Shown piece after piece: positions 10,123-19,028 of a DNA stretch of 64,000 bases; the stretch's first letter is position 1; each line of letters opens with the position of its first letter. Source of the DNA: Bacteroidota bacterium (GTDB lineage: Bacteria > Bacteroidota > Bacteroidia > NS11-12g > UBA9320); the NCBI GenBank assembly GCA_024679565.1, contig JAIBDD010000012.1, positions 21,769 through 85,768 on the forward strand, read 5' to 3'. Under the pieces are notes generated by a model, which did not search any database, was not told where the DNA came from, and saw nothing but the letters and a program-made list of their open reading frames with translations. A program made the position numbers and the translations under genes.

Positions 10123-11073
10123 CTACAAATCAAATGCCTGCCCTAAGCGAGCAATTTTAAATCCTTCTTTTTGAACCAGTTTAGACTGAGGAGATGTTTC
10201 CTTCAATAAAGGATTGGTATGGTTCATATGTATAAAGTGAACTTTTTCCTTTTGCTCTGCAGTCATATCTTTTAGAAGCGTCATGGTCTCGATTACGAAG
10301 GGATGAGGTATTTCGCTTATGTCTCTTGATTTTATTTCATCTCCATCGAAAAAAGTGGCATCAATAAAAGCGAAGTCCACTTGTTTAATAGCGTCTATGA
10401 TGTGAAGATTCCATTTCTCCCACTTGTCGATATCTGGAATGAATAGAGCCGATTTTGACGGACCTTGTATTCTATAGCCAACCGTTTCAGAATACTCATC
10501 TCTGTGAGGTACACGAAATGGCGTTACAGATAGACTGTCTCCTAATGATATGGGCTTATTGTTTTCAATGGTAAACAGTTCAATGTTTTCTTGTAAAACG
10601 AGCTGACTCCAAGGGCCGTTCCGACTTAAAAACTGTTCCATACGTGGCATGGTGTAGACAGGAACGCAGTGGCTGTTAATCGCTTCTTTTCCTAAGTACA
10701 TCAAACCGGCATAATGACCAATGTGTGCATGTGTGAGAAATATGCCGTTGGGCACTGAGGCTAGGCCTGAGTCTAAGGTCGACAACATATGAGTTTGCGC
10801 GCTTATATCTGGTGTTGCTTCAAATAAAAATGATGTATGTGCGCGATGATCAATAAGCCCAAGTGATACCACTTGACGCGACGGATCCGGTTTATCCAAT
10901 AGTTCAGTACAACAAGATTTGTTACAGCCAATATGGGGAGAACCTGCATCCTGGACATTACCAAGCACTACAAGTTGCACTTTCGGTTTGGCAGGTTGAT
11001 CTGGCTTTTTGACAACCAAAGGACAGCCATAAAGACCAAGTGCGATGAAGCAAAGTAAAATCCGACTACTCAT
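10123..11073 (-). CDS. PqqB-like MBL-fold metallo-hydrolase, putative lipoprotein
   Basis: Metallo-beta-lactamase fold protein of the PqqB-like group. The start is set at MSSRILL, giving a signal peptide with a possible lipobox (LGLYGC). Metal-site candidates are THAHIGHYAGL (near residue 120), PHRDEYSETVGY, FIPDIDKW and HFIHMNHTNPL. The central motif is HxHxGH instead of HxHxDH, so one usual ligand is missing. True PqqB takes part in pyrroloquinoline quinone synthesis, but no other pqq gene is present and an exported protein is unlikely to have that role; substrate unknown. The start overlaps the stop of the upstream lipoprotein gene by 8 bases, so the two are probably translated together. 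Confidence 0.75.
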   Translation of the reverse strand: MSSRILLCFIALGLYGCPLVVKKPDQPAKPKVQLVVLGNVQDAGSPHIGCNKSCCTELLDKPDPSRQVVSLGLIDHRAHTSFLFEATPDISAQTHMLSTLDSGLASVPNGIFLTHAHIGHYAGLMYLGKEAINSHCVPVYTMPRMEQFLSRNGPWSQLVLQENIELFTIENNKPISLGDSLSVTPFRVPHRDEYSETVGYRIQGPSKSALFIPDIDKWEKWNLHIIDAIKQVDFAFIDATFFDGDEIKSRDISEIPHPFVIETMTLLKDMTAEQKEKVHFIHMNHTNPLLKETSPQSKLVQKEGFKIARLGQAFDL

Positions 11074-11656
11074 GTAATTTGATAGATTGAACAACCGATA
11101 CGTCCCTAATTTCGTAAAATACCGTGGCTGTGTTTCCGTTTATGTTGGCTAAACTCTCGTCGATATAATATTCAAACATCATCGTCTTGCCGTCAGAAGA
11201 TGTAATCGTGAATTCTCTAGGCAAGTCACCTTGACTTTCCTCTTCTGCACCAGATATTACCTCAGATACACGTTCAAAGTCATCTCTGTGCGGAAGCGCG
11301 TATTCACCCATAATAGAGGTGTCTTCATGTATAATGTCCATTACCATTGGCTCGTGTTTAAGAGCATAAGTAACCGTTGCCTGTTTGTCTTTGAGTTTAT
11401 ATGCTTCTTCATGTGTGATGTTTATAGCCTCAATATTCAGCAGGAATGAATGGGTTTTGGCGTTTTGTTGTGATATAAGATCTAAAGCGAACATTGGGTA
11501 GCCCACATCTTCCATTTGGATAACCATTCCCGAGTCCAGTAATTCAGTTGGTGCAGTGCTGTCTTCGATAACAGTGTCAACCTCTTGCGGTTTATTTGAG
11601 TTGGTTTGACACGCAGCTAAAAAGAATAAGAGTATAAGTGTCAGATTGAGTTTCAT
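11066..11656 (-). CDS. Putative lipoprotein of unknown function
   Basis: A signal peptide with a clear lipobox (FFLAAC) is followed by a Thr/Glu-rich linker and a mature domain of about 170 residues that I do not recognise. The start is taken at MKLNLTL, two codons into the track ORF. It lies directly upstream of, and overlaps by 8 bases with, the PqqB-like gene (ATGAGTAG junction), which suggests the two lipoproteins act together at the cell envelope. Confidence 0.7.
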   Translation of the reverse strand: MKLNLTLILLFFLAACQTNSNKPQEVDTVIEDSTAPTELLDSGMVIQMEDVGYPMFALDLISQQNAKTHSFLLNIEAINITHEEAYKLKDKQATVTYALKHEPMVMDIIHEDTSIMGEYALPHRDDFERVSEVISGAEEESQGDLPREFTITSSDGKTMMFEYYIDESLANINGNTATVFYEIRDVSVVQSIKLHE

Positions 11657-11729
11657 AGTCAAACATAAAGAATTGAATGGACAACCGCTATTTTCTGGTA
11701 ATGTTGTATTCTTGATATGCTGAATTTAT

Positions 11730-12785
11730 ATGGACAAAAATTTAATCCGTTTGATGTTAGTTGCAATGGGTATTGTTTTGTGCAAAACAGTATCTGCGCA
11801 ATCGTGGTTGGTAAAAAATTTTGAAGTTGATGCGATTGAGCTCAAGGCAGGTCAAGGACTCATTGAGAATCAAGTGTGGCGAGATGGATTGTTTGGTGCA
11901 AGCGCTTTAAGCCATCTTGATGTAAGTCGCGACAACGCAGGTTTAAAAAATCAATCTATCACTACCGTACGTCCGTATGATGTTAAATTTCAATATGACG
12001 ATTTAAGTGGTTATTGCTGTGGGAATACGGATAACAATAATTATTTCAGTGCGCAACTTGGCGTGAAAGCGCAATCCAAAAAATCATGGCGATTGCGTTT
12101 AGGAGCGGGAATAAATATCGTTAATCGGGCATTTGGTCGACACGACAGCTACCATTTAGATGATAAGCCTTATGGAGACGAAACGCTATATTTTGTGGAG
12201 GAAGGCAAGTTTGACGCGGTTAGCGTATCTAAAGGTTTTGGCCAAAACCAATTCGATACTTTATTTACCGTTCAACGTGCCAAAATGGTTTATGTGGAGA
12301 CACCTGGAGACTTTATTGGCTTCAATATAAACGGGCAGTTTGTTTTACACGAGAGCAGGACTTCTCGAAATCATTTGAGCGTTACGTTTGGTGGCGGGCT
12401 CATGACTGCTAAAAGTAAAAGAACCAAAATACATTTTCGGTATTACGATTATTCCAGAATTAGTAGTGGTGAATATGGTTCGGGTTCAATAAATGGGTAT
12501 TACTTATCATCTTATGACGATTACTCCGTAAACGTTGCTGGAAGGACGTCGAATAAACCCGTTGTTTTTAGCTTTAAAACACCAGCGGTACATTCTGCAA
12601 GTTTTTCTTATGGAATGGAGTTTTCGAGAAAACTATTTAAAAAAGCACCATTAACGATTACCCTTGGCTTTGGGGCACGGTACAATACCTATTGGCGAAA
12701 TTGGGAAACCATAGCAACGTCTAAGTCCGTGTTTTATCAAGTGGGTTTCGGTTGGTTGCTACAAAAAAAGGCTCCCATCGATTGA
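11730..12785 (+). CDS. Exported protein of unknown function, probable outer-membrane barrel
   Basis: The N-terminus has a signal peptide (LMLVAMGIVLCKTVSAQS). The mature part of about 325 residues is rich in alternating beta-strand patterns with aromatic girdle residues (for example SWRLRLGAGINI, TITLGFGARYN and FYQVGFGWLL near the end), as in small outer-membrane barrels. I cannot assign a family. A CC pair (YCCG) occurs near residue 95. The last codons overlap the terminator of the convergent rpoD gene. Confidence 0.65.
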   Translation: MDKNLIRLMLVAMGIVLCKTVSAQSWLVKNFEVDAIELKAGQGLIENQVWRDGLFGASALSHLDVSRDNAGLKNQSITTVRPYDVKFQYDDLSGYCCGNTDNNNYFSAQLGVKAQSKKSWRLRLGAGINIVNRAFGRHDSYHLDDKPYGDETLYFVEEGKFDAVSVSKGFGQNQFDTLFTVQRAKMVYVETPGDFIGFNINGQFVLHESRTSRNHLSVTFGGGLMTAKSKRTKIHFRYYDYSRISSGEYGSGSINGYYLSSYDDYSVNVAGRTSNKPVVFSFKTPAVHSASFSYGMEFSRKLFKKAPLTITLGFGARYNTYWRNWETIATSKSVFYQVGFGWLLQKKAPID

Positions 12786-12793
12786 TGGAAGCC
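12763..12793 (-). terminator. Intrinsic terminator of rpoD
   Basis: GGCTTCCATC-AATC-GATGGGAGCC read on the minus strand, a 10-bp stem with one mismatch, followed by a run of seven T. It lies inside the last codons of the convergent gene ending at 12785, so that gene's 3' end doubles as a terminator. Confidence 0.8.
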
Positions 12794-12816
12794 TCTCATA
12801 AGTTATCATTTGTCTT

Positions 12817-13680
12817 CTATCCCAAATAGGATTTCAAGATTTTGCTTTTAGACGACTTACGTAGTCTGCGCAATGCTTTTTCTTTTATTTGACGGACACG
12901 TTCACGTGTAAGTCCTACTTTTTCAGAAATGTCTTCCAAAGTATGTGCTGGTCCACCATCTAAACCGTAGTAATATTTCAAGACGTCTCTTTCTTTTTCA
13001 GAAAGTGTTGAAATAACACGATTAATTTCTTTTTGCAAAGATTCGTTCAACAACGGGTTGTCAGGATCTGGTTCGTCGTTGTTATCTAAAACACCCAATA
13101 ACGTGTTGTCTTCACCTTCTGTTAATGGAGCATCAATACTTAAATGACGACCTGACGTTTTAAAAGCGTTTTCAACTTCAGTAACTGGAATGTCTAGTGC
13201 CTTAGCAATTTCTTCCGCAGTAGGCTCGCGTTCATGTTTCTGCTCTAATTTGGCAGCCGTAGCAGAGATACGTCCAATAGAACCAACTTTATTTAACGGA
13301 AGACGTACAATTCTTGATTGGTCAGCTAACGCTTGAAGAATACTTTGACGAATCCACCATACCGCGTAAGATATGAACTTGAATCCACGTGTTTCATCAA
13401 AACGCTTAGCAGCTTTAATCAAGCCTAGGTTTCCTTCGTTAATCAAATCACCTAAGGTTAAACCTTGATTTTGGTACTGTTTCGAAACAGAAACAACAAA
13501 TCGAAGGTTTGCGTTTACAAGCTTTTCTAATGCAGCTTGGTCGCCTTCTCTAATACGTTGTGCCAAGATAACTTCTTCTTGGGCATCAATCATATTTACC
13601 TTACTAATCTCGTTCAGGTATTTGTCTAGTGATTTGTTTTCGCGGTTAGTAAACTGCTTACTAATTTTTAGTTGTCTCAT
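12817..13680 (-). CDS. rpoD: Primary RNA polymerase sigma factor RpoD/SigA
   Basis: Short sigma-70 of the type found throughout Bacteroidota (287 aa, no region 1.1). Region 1.2 begins near [12 protein letters not shown], region 2 contains [17 protein letters not shown] and the -10 recognition segment [15 protein letters not shown], region 3 follows, and region 4 ends with [18 protein letters not shown], the -35 helix-turn-helix. It directs transcription of housekeeping genes. It is monocistronic, with a terminator just downstream and a TACCTTTG box about 50 bases upstream of the start. Confidence 0.97.
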   Translation of the reverse strand: MRQLKISKQFTNRENKSLDKYLNEISKVNMIDAQEEVILAQRIREGDQAALEKLVNANLRFVVSVSKQYQNQGLTLGDLINEGNLGLIKAAKRFDETRGFKFISYAVWWIRQSILQALADQSRIVRLPLNKVGSIGRISATAAKLEQKHEREPTAEEIAKALDIPVTEVENAFKTSGRHLSIDAPLTEGEDNTLLGVLDNNDEPDPDNPLLNESLQKEINRVISTLSEKERDVLKYYYGLDGGPAHTLEDISEKVGLTRERVRQIKEKALRRLRKSSKSKILKSYLG

Positions 13681-13727
13681 ATAATTCTAACGTAACTACT
13701 ACTTAATGCGTTTTTAATAATAACTTG

Positions 13728-13735
13728 CAAAGGTA
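13728..13735 (-). promoter_or_regulatory. Candidate -7 box of rpoD
   Basis: TACCTTTG on the minus strand matches TAnnTTTG and lies about 47 bases before the rpoD ATG. The -33 element is not obvious. The rest of the 290-base gap to the next gene (13681-13970) holds only an imperfect hairpin (GTTGG...CCAAC near 13815) and no reading frame I would call. Confidence 0.45.
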
Positions 13736-13970
13736 GCCGAATGTTTGATTTTTCTTACTAAATGTATGTGTCTAACTACTCTACAATAATCAAGCCAAAC
13801 CCACGTATTTGCTGGTGTTGGGCTCGAAAGTCTCGCCAACATTGGCTGAATTTTGACTAGTTAAATTCCACGGGTTTGAAAAAAAGATGAAAATATTTTC
13901 ATAATTGAACGATAACTGTCTCGAAATGATACTTAAATTTCACATTTTCAGGTTGTAGGAGACCTAAATA

Positions 13971-15065
13971 ATGGTTTGTTTTGATGGAGTTTTGAAAAAG
14001 GGTTTAGCATTTCTATTACTTACTGTTTTAAGCAGTTGGGCTTGGTGCCAAGAGCGTCCTAAAATGGCGATAGGGTTTAATTATTACCCTGGTTTTTTGG
14101 TCGCGCATCGTGAAGATTCAAAAAACTTAGAAGCACATACACACGGGTTTGAGTTGCAAATATCAAAGCAACAATCTGTGCAACCTTGGGCAGGCTTTTA
14201 CAAAAAGCCTGAAATCTATATGGGTTTGCTGTACATGAATTTAGGGACTCCTGATCTTGTGGGAAATGCATTCGCTGCAATGCCAGGTATCGAAACGTCT
14301 CTTAAATCATTTTCGCATAGCGAGATTCGCATTCGCTTAAGTACCGGTCTTGCTTACCTTACAAAGAAGTTTGATATTTACGATAACAGACGCAATCAGG
14401 CCATTGGGAGTCACATTAATGGGGTGATGCAGGGTTTCGCCACATGGGAAACGCATAAGCTAAACAATCCATGGCATTTGCAAATAGGCTTTGGTCTAAC
14501 GCATTTTAGCAATGGAAGTTATCGTGTACCCAATTTAGGGGTTAACATGCCTTCGCTTTATGTTGGCGGCAATTATTTAATTGAACAGAAACCACATCGT
14601 AATCCAATTAAGGATACTTTGGATAATAGAGCTTGGCAGTTTTATGCAGCGTACGGATTTAAAGAACGCAGCCTAACAAAAACCACTGGATTCCACATTT
14701 GGAATATTGGTGCCACTAGAATTAAGCAAGTGAATTTAAAGCGTAGCTGGCGATTTGGTTCAGACATTTACATTGACAAAACACACCATTTTATTGATTA
14801 TCCTGATGAACCATTAACTGGATTAAGTCTTCCAGATATGATGGAATTTGGTGTGTACGCCGGTCATCAGTTGTTAATCAGTAGGGTTTACTTTATAACT
14901 GATATCGGGTTCTATCCATATAAACCAAGTGCTAATAAATTTATAACATATCAGCGTCTAGGCTTCAATTACCACTTCAATCAACACGGCTATATTCTTG
15001 CGGCATTAAAAACACATTTTGGAATCGCAGATCACTTTACTTGGGGTTTCGGATATCGACTATGA
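13971..15065 (+). CDS. PagL-like lipid A 3-O-deacylase / acyloxyacyl hydrolase family protein
   Basis: A signal peptide (LAFLLLTVLSSWAWC) precedes an outer-membrane barrel. The segment LTHFSNGSYRVPNLGVN near residue 180 matches the PagL active-site region, where His and Ser of an HxSN motif form the catalytic pair that removes the 3-O acyl chain from lipid A. At 364 aa it is about twice the size of proteobacterial PagL, as is common for Bacteroidota members, so the true substrate is uncertain. Its stop codon overlaps the start of the following lipoprotein gene (ATGA). Confidence 0.75.
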   Translation: MVCFDGVLKKGLAFLLLTVLSSWAWCQERPKMAIGFNYYPGFLVAHREDSKNLEAHTHGFELQISKQQSVQPWAGFYKKPEIYMGLLYMNLGTPDLVGNAFAAMPGIETSLKSFSHSEIRIRLSTGLAYLTKKFDIYDNRRNQAIGSHINGVMQGFATWETHKLNNPWHLQIGFGLTHFSNGSYRVPNLGVNMPSLYVGGNYLIEQKPHRNPIKDTLDNRAWQFYAAYGFKERSLTKTTGFHIWNIGATRIKQVNLKRSWRFGSDIYIDKTHHFIDYPDEPLTGLSLPDMMEFGVYAGHQLLISRVYFITDIGFYPYKPSANKFITYQRLGFNYHFNQHGYILAALKTHFGIADHFTWGFGYRL

Positions 15066-15805
15066 GAAATTGGATAACCATATCGTTCATATTTCTTGTA
15101 CTCACAGGGTGCAAAAAGGAACAATGGGACGACTGTGTGAGCAGCACAGGTGATGATATTTCCATTGAGCGGCCGTTAAAACCCTTTAGTGCAATTTCAA
15201 TAGGAGATCGTTTTAACTTGATTATTTCTCAGGATACTGCCCAAGCTGAAAGAATATTAATCACTGGCGGAGAAAACATAGTTGAGGGAATATCAGCTGA
15301 AGTAGATGGAGAAACCTTAACCATCAGCAATTGCAATACGTGCAACTTTGTCCGGTCCTATAAACGGGAAATCACGCTAGAAGTTTTCATACACGACATC
15401 AATGAATTGTCTGTATTTGGTGCAACGAATATTATCTCAAACGATACCTTACGGCTAACCGATTTATCAATTTATCATTCGGCATTAGAAGACATTGATT
15501 TGCGTGTAGACATTAGCAATGAGATCTATGTTGAGTCCATAAATTCGGGAGCAACAACTTTACGTGGCAAGGCCCTTAAATTGAAAGGATCTATAGAGGA
15601 AATAACAAATATCGATGCAAGAGAATTGGTATGTGAAGAGGCCTTGATTGATAGCCATACACCTTTGGATTGTTATATCAATGCAACACGGTTAATTTAC
15701 GTCGGCATTTACAACAAAGGAAACATGTATTACGTGTCGGAGCCCTCCGACTTAAAAGAAGTTCACGTTCAAACCGGTACTGGGGAATTAATTAAGCTGC
15801 CTTAG
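15062..15805 (+). CDS. GIN-domain (DUF2807) putative lipoprotein
   Basis: The start is set at the ATG overlapping the previous stop (ATGA), giving MRNWITISFIFLVLTGC with a lipobox. The mature protein resembles the head GIN domain: it begins with RPLKPFSAISIGDRFNLIIS and then runs as a right-handed beta-helix-like series of short strands (ITLEVFIHDINELSVFGA and so on). Such proteins are common envelope proteins of Bacteroidota with no established activity. Translational coupling to the PagL-like gene suggests an envelope role. Its stop overlaps by 4 bases with the stop of the convergent OmpA-domain gene. Confidence 0.75.
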   Translation: MRNWITISFIFLVLTGCKKEQWDDCVSSTGDDISIERPLKPFSAISIGDRFNLIISQDTAQAERILITGGENIVEGISAEVDGETLTISNCNTCNFVRSYKREITLEVFIHDINELSVFGATNIISNDTLRLTDLSIYHSALEDIDLRVDISNEIYVESINSGATTLRGKALKLKGSIEEITNIDARELVCEEALIDSHTPLDCYINATRLIYVGIYNKGNMYYVSEPSDLKEVHVQTGTGELIKLP

Positions 15806-17295
15806 TTTAAGAACAACTGTTTTAAGTCATTCGTTTTAATTGGTTTGAAATGTACTTTGGGGTTATCTCCAATGTGAAATTCATCGCTGCTCATCAGCAA
15901 AACATCATTGATACGTTTAACAATAACCAATGTGGCAATTTGTCCAACAGGAACCTTATTAAATTTGGATTTTTGTAGGCCGTTTTCGTTTGGTCTCATG
16001 ACGCAATTCAACTTTTTAAAGTACAACCGAATGTCTTTCCCTTCTTCAAGGGTTTCATTTATAGTGATAGTCGTTAGGTTTTTAAAGTTGGTAAATCGAT
16101 CGCAATTGACCCACGAATAATTGGGCATTTGCATAGCGTAAAAAACGTCTTTAGTAAATCTAGGAAAAAGTTCGTTCATCTTCTGTAATATCTCAGTGTA
16201 GCTATGGCTGGCAATGTAAGCGGCAAATGCACGTTCGTCACCAAACGCTTCATCGATCTCTTTTTGATATACTAGATACATGGCTTGAAAATTTGGATTG
16301 CGCATAATGGTGGAATACACATAGTTGTCATACTCCTTTTTGTATTTTTTTGAAAAAAAGCGTTTCACTTTGCACCAGAATAACCGACATGTAGCATAAG
16401 AATAAACCACGTCAGATTGCGCTATCATGTTAGGGCAAGAGGTTAATTCGCAGAGACTCACATATGGCTTTATAAACGTATCATCACCGGTTTCTCGAGT
16501 TTCCCATTCCACATACTGGTCACGTATAACAGCGTCAAAGGTTTTATAGTCAGTACCGTCAACAGGTACATAAATAGTGATATCATTAGACTTCAGGTTT
16601 GGAAGCAAACGACCATTTTGGAACGCTTGGAGACGATACATTCCAGACGACTGTAGCCCATCACCAGTTTGATTAGACTGAGTAGTAAGACCATAGGCGA
16701 AAGCATCACCTATGGTTACACACTCTGATACATGGAGGTTTATTTGCCCTTTCGGGAACGTATTTGGAGCTATGCAGATACGTGCACCATTTTTAAGGTT
16801 GAACGCACCCCCGTCGGCTCCGTCAAAATGTAAGTTGGTTGGGGTTGGTTGAATTTGGTTAAGTAAAGGCCAAATGTTTTCAGATTTTTCATTCTCTGGC
16901 GCTGAAACCGAACAGGTACGTGTTATTTCCACACGCCTATTTTGCGCTTTGGCGTTGTTATTTTCATTCTTATTTATCGGTTTTTGTTCACCGAAAAACG
17001 CTGTTTTTAAAATTGAAATGTTGGGGTAATGCTTTATGATATATTGCTTGACTGATGTAGTCCTTTTTTTAGACAATGCAATGTTATATACGTTGCTGGC
17101 ATCAGAGTCAGTATGACCGAAAATCGTAACAGAACATGGCTCACCATTTAATTGTGATAATAGCACGTTTATTTTTTCGGTTTGAAAAGGCGTTAACCGA
17201 TAGCTATCAGAATCGAACAGGATAGACGCTTTGTCTTGACCCAATGAAACTGATGATAAAAAAACAAATACAATTATAAAGGTGAGCTTGTTCAT
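15802..17295 (-). CDS. OmpA-domain protein with C-terminal domain of unknown function
   Basis: A signal peptide (LTFIIVFVFLSSVSLGQ) is followed at once by an OmpA-like peptidoglycan-binding domain (residues 20-130; ILFDSDSYRLTPFQ, FGHTDSDASNVYN, LSKKRT, AQNRRVEI). The remaining 360 residues begin with a GADGGAFNLKNGARI...IAPNTF segment, similar in pattern to the beta-sandwich domain frequent in Bacteroidota surface proteins, and then an unknown helical/beta region. Having the OmpA domain first rather than last is unusual. It probably anchors the protein to the cell wall from the periplasm. It is convergent with the GIN lipoprotein. Confidence 0.75.
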   Translation of the reverse strand: MNKLTFIIVFVFLSSVSLGQDKASILFDSDSYRLTPFQTEKINVLLSQLNGEPCSVTIFGHTDSDASNVYNIALSKKRTTSVKQYIIKHYPNISILKTAFFGEQKPINKNENNNAKAQNRRVEITRTCSVSAPENEKSENIWPLLNQIQPTPTNLHFDGADGGAFNLKNGARICIAPNTFPKGQINLHVSECVTIGDAFAYGLTTQSNQTGDGLQSSGMYRLQAFQNGRLLPNLKSNDITIYVPVDGTDYKTFDAVIRDQYVEWETRETGDDTFIKPYVSLCELTSCPNMIAQSDVVYSYATCRLFWCKVKRFFSKKYKKEYDNYVYSTIMRNPNFQAMYLVYQKEIDEAFGDERAFAAYIASHSYTEILQKMNELFPRFTKDVFYAMQMPNYSWVNCDRFTNFKNLTTITINETLEEGKDIRLYFKKLNCVMRPNENGLQKSKFNKVPVGQIATLVIVKRINDVLLMSSDEFHIGDNPKVHFKPIKTNDLKQLFLN

Positions 17296-17455
17296 AGATT
17301 TAAAAGTGATTTATGACTTCTTGACGAACTCAGGTGAAAAAGGGTTGGGTTCAGTCATTTTTTTCGTCACTGTTATTTATCACAAGTGTAAGTGATGGCT
17401 GTCATTAGGTACTTGGCTAAGAAGTATCTTCTTTGTAAGACAAACCCAAAGTTTT

Positions 17456-18253
17456 ATGAGAACAATAGTCTGTCCCGTTGATTTTTCTGAGATATCTGAA
17501 AATGCAGCAAATTACGCAGCAAGAGTTGCAAGAGACTTAGATGCAGAAGTAGTAATTGCCCATGCGCAACACGTACCTGTTTTAGACGTCCATACCCCTC
17601 CCTCAACAGTGAAGGATATGATGGATCAACAACAATTAGACAATTCGCGTAAGCTAGACGGTTTGGCGAGTAAATTAAAAACCTCAGTAGGGGGGAACAT
17701 ACGAACGTGGCAAACTTTTGGTTTAGTGGTAGACATGATTCGAGAGATTGAAGCAGAATCGGCCATTTACTTAGTTATCATGGGAACCAAAGGTGTAAAT
17801 AACCCTTTCGATAAGTGGATAGGAACAACGTCTAGTGACGTAATGCAACGTTGTGAAATCCCAATGATTATAGTTCCAGATGGTTCGGTATACACAGGTT
17901 GGCCTAAGGCGGGGTACGCAACAGATTTTACAATGGAATCTGACAATGCTATTTTAGATTTCCAAGAGTTGGTCAGACCTTTCAATTCAACCCTAAATAT
18001 CATTCATGTTTCTAACAAAAAAGTGAATGCAGACGAAATGTTGGCAGTAGTGAAGCATTTTGAACCAAATGCCAATGTAGACACCATCGCTGGTGAAGAT
18101 ATTGCATCAGAACTCAATGATTATGTGTGGGAAAATGACCTGCAGTTAATAGGGTTGAAGCGACATAAACGCGGTTTTATTAATAATTTATTTCATAAAA
18201 GTATTTCAAAGGAATTGGCAATGACAAGTAAGATGCCAGTCCTCATTTTTTAA
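17456..18253 (+). CDS. Universal stress protein (tandem UspA domains)
   Basis: The first UspA domain starts MRTIVCPVDFSEISENAANYA and ends with the ATP-binding-type loop VIMGTKGVN...G...S and PMIIVPD near residue 140. The second half (residues 145-265) is a more divergent UspA-like fold ending KMPVLIF. Usp proteins bind nucleotides or act as scaffolds under starvation and other stress. It is the first gene of a four-gene same-strand cluster (USP, coiled coil, small unknown, USP). Confidence 0.88.
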   Translation: MRTIVCPVDFSEISENAANYAARVARDLDAEVVIAHAQHVPVLDVHTPPSTVKDMMDQQQLDNSRKLDGLASKLKTSVGGNIRTWQTFGLVVDMIREIEAESAIYLVIMGTKGVNNPFDKWIGTTSSDVMQRCEIPMIIVPDGSVYTGWPKAGYATDFTMESDNAILDFQELVRPFNSTLNIIHVSNKKVNADEMLAVVKHFEPNANVDTIAGEDIASELNDYVWENDLQLIGLKRHKRGFINNLFHKSISKELAMTSKMPVLIF

Positions 18254-18271
18254 CATAAAAACAATAGTATC

Positions 18272-18652
18272 ATGGCAGAAAAATATTTAAACGAATTACA
18301 CAAAGAGTACACGAAATGGGTCAAACATCTTAATTTCTACAAAGATGAAATTGGAACATTTAAACATAGATTAGAGGAGATTATTACTCAGAACACAAAG
18401 ACGGAAATCACAGCCCAAGTCGAGCATTTCCAGAACCAGTTTATCCGACAAAACGAGGTGATTGACACCTTAAAGCATGATATTAATGCAGCGGAGCATA
18501 AACTAGTTGAAAATGCGAAGGCAAATAATGTAGCTACGGATCATCGAAAAGCAGAAGAAGATGCAGCGTTGGTAGATCAGATGACAATGTTCAAAAAGAT
18601 ATATACCGACCTGAAAGAAGAGTTTACACGCTTTGCGGCAGATGCACTTTAA
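18272..18652 (+). CDS. Small coiled-coil protein of unknown function
   Basis: A 126-residue protein with no signal peptide that is almost entirely helical and highly charged, with heptad-like patterns (for example HFQNQFIRQNEVIDTLKHDI). I do not recognise a family. It lies 18 bases after the first universal stress gene and about 10 bases before the next gene, so it is probably cotranscribed and functions with the stress proteins. A structural or scaffolding role is only a guess. Confidence 0.7.
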   Translation: MAEKYLNELHKEYTKWVKHLNFYKDEIGTFKHRLEEIITQNTKTEITAQVEHFQNQFIRQNEVIDTLKHDINAAEHKLVENAKANNVATDHRKAEEDAALVDQMTMFKKIYTDLKEEFTRFAADAL

Positions 18653-18662
18653 AACTGACGCT

Positions 18663-19028
18663 ATGGACTTTACGATAGAAAAAGGAGCAACAGTATTGGA
18701 TGTAAAACATCAATTCACAGACATGTTCAATGGGCTGAAACTTGAACTATTCAAGAAGGCACATGAAGAAGGGCAGTCGTCGAGCGCAAAAATGCGGGTT
18801 TTTGGTACGGAGTCAATTTCAGATCTAACGAATAATGCACTTCCACAGAAGCTACAAATCAATGCAGATATGACAGTTGCGGAAGTTGAAACAGCGTTTG
18901 AGGAACAAGCTGGTTTACATGTGCAGGTGTTTAGAAAAATGCGCAACATTTGGATTGAAACGGTACAAACAGACAATTACTCTTTGGCGAAACAAATGGA
19001 AATATCACTTAGCAGTACGTCGTCATGA
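18663..19028 (+). CDS. Small conserved cytosolic protein next to universal stress genes
   Basis: The start is moved to the ATG at 18663 (MDFTIEKGATVL); the track start would overlap the previous gene. The 121-residue product has a strand-helix opening (VLDVKHQFTDMF) followed by LKLELFKKAHEEGQ. I recall similar small uncharacterised proteins in other Bacteroidota with a 'FxxLKLEFFxxxH' segment near stress genes, but I cannot verify this. The alternation of strands and one helix suggests a small ubiquitin-like or ferredoxin-like fold. It overlaps the second universal stress gene by 4 bases (ATGA), so translation is coupled. Confidence 0.7.
   Translation: MDFTIEKGATVLDVKHQFTDMFNGLKLELFKKAHEEGQSSSAKMRVFGTESISDLTNNALPQKLQINADMTVAEVETAFEEQAGLHVQVFRKMRNIWIETVQTDNYSLAKQMEISLSSTSS

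Noticed and set aside
10123-11073. True pqqB assignment
   Set aside because: Protein is exported, lacks the usual metal-site Asp, and no other pqq gene is nearby.
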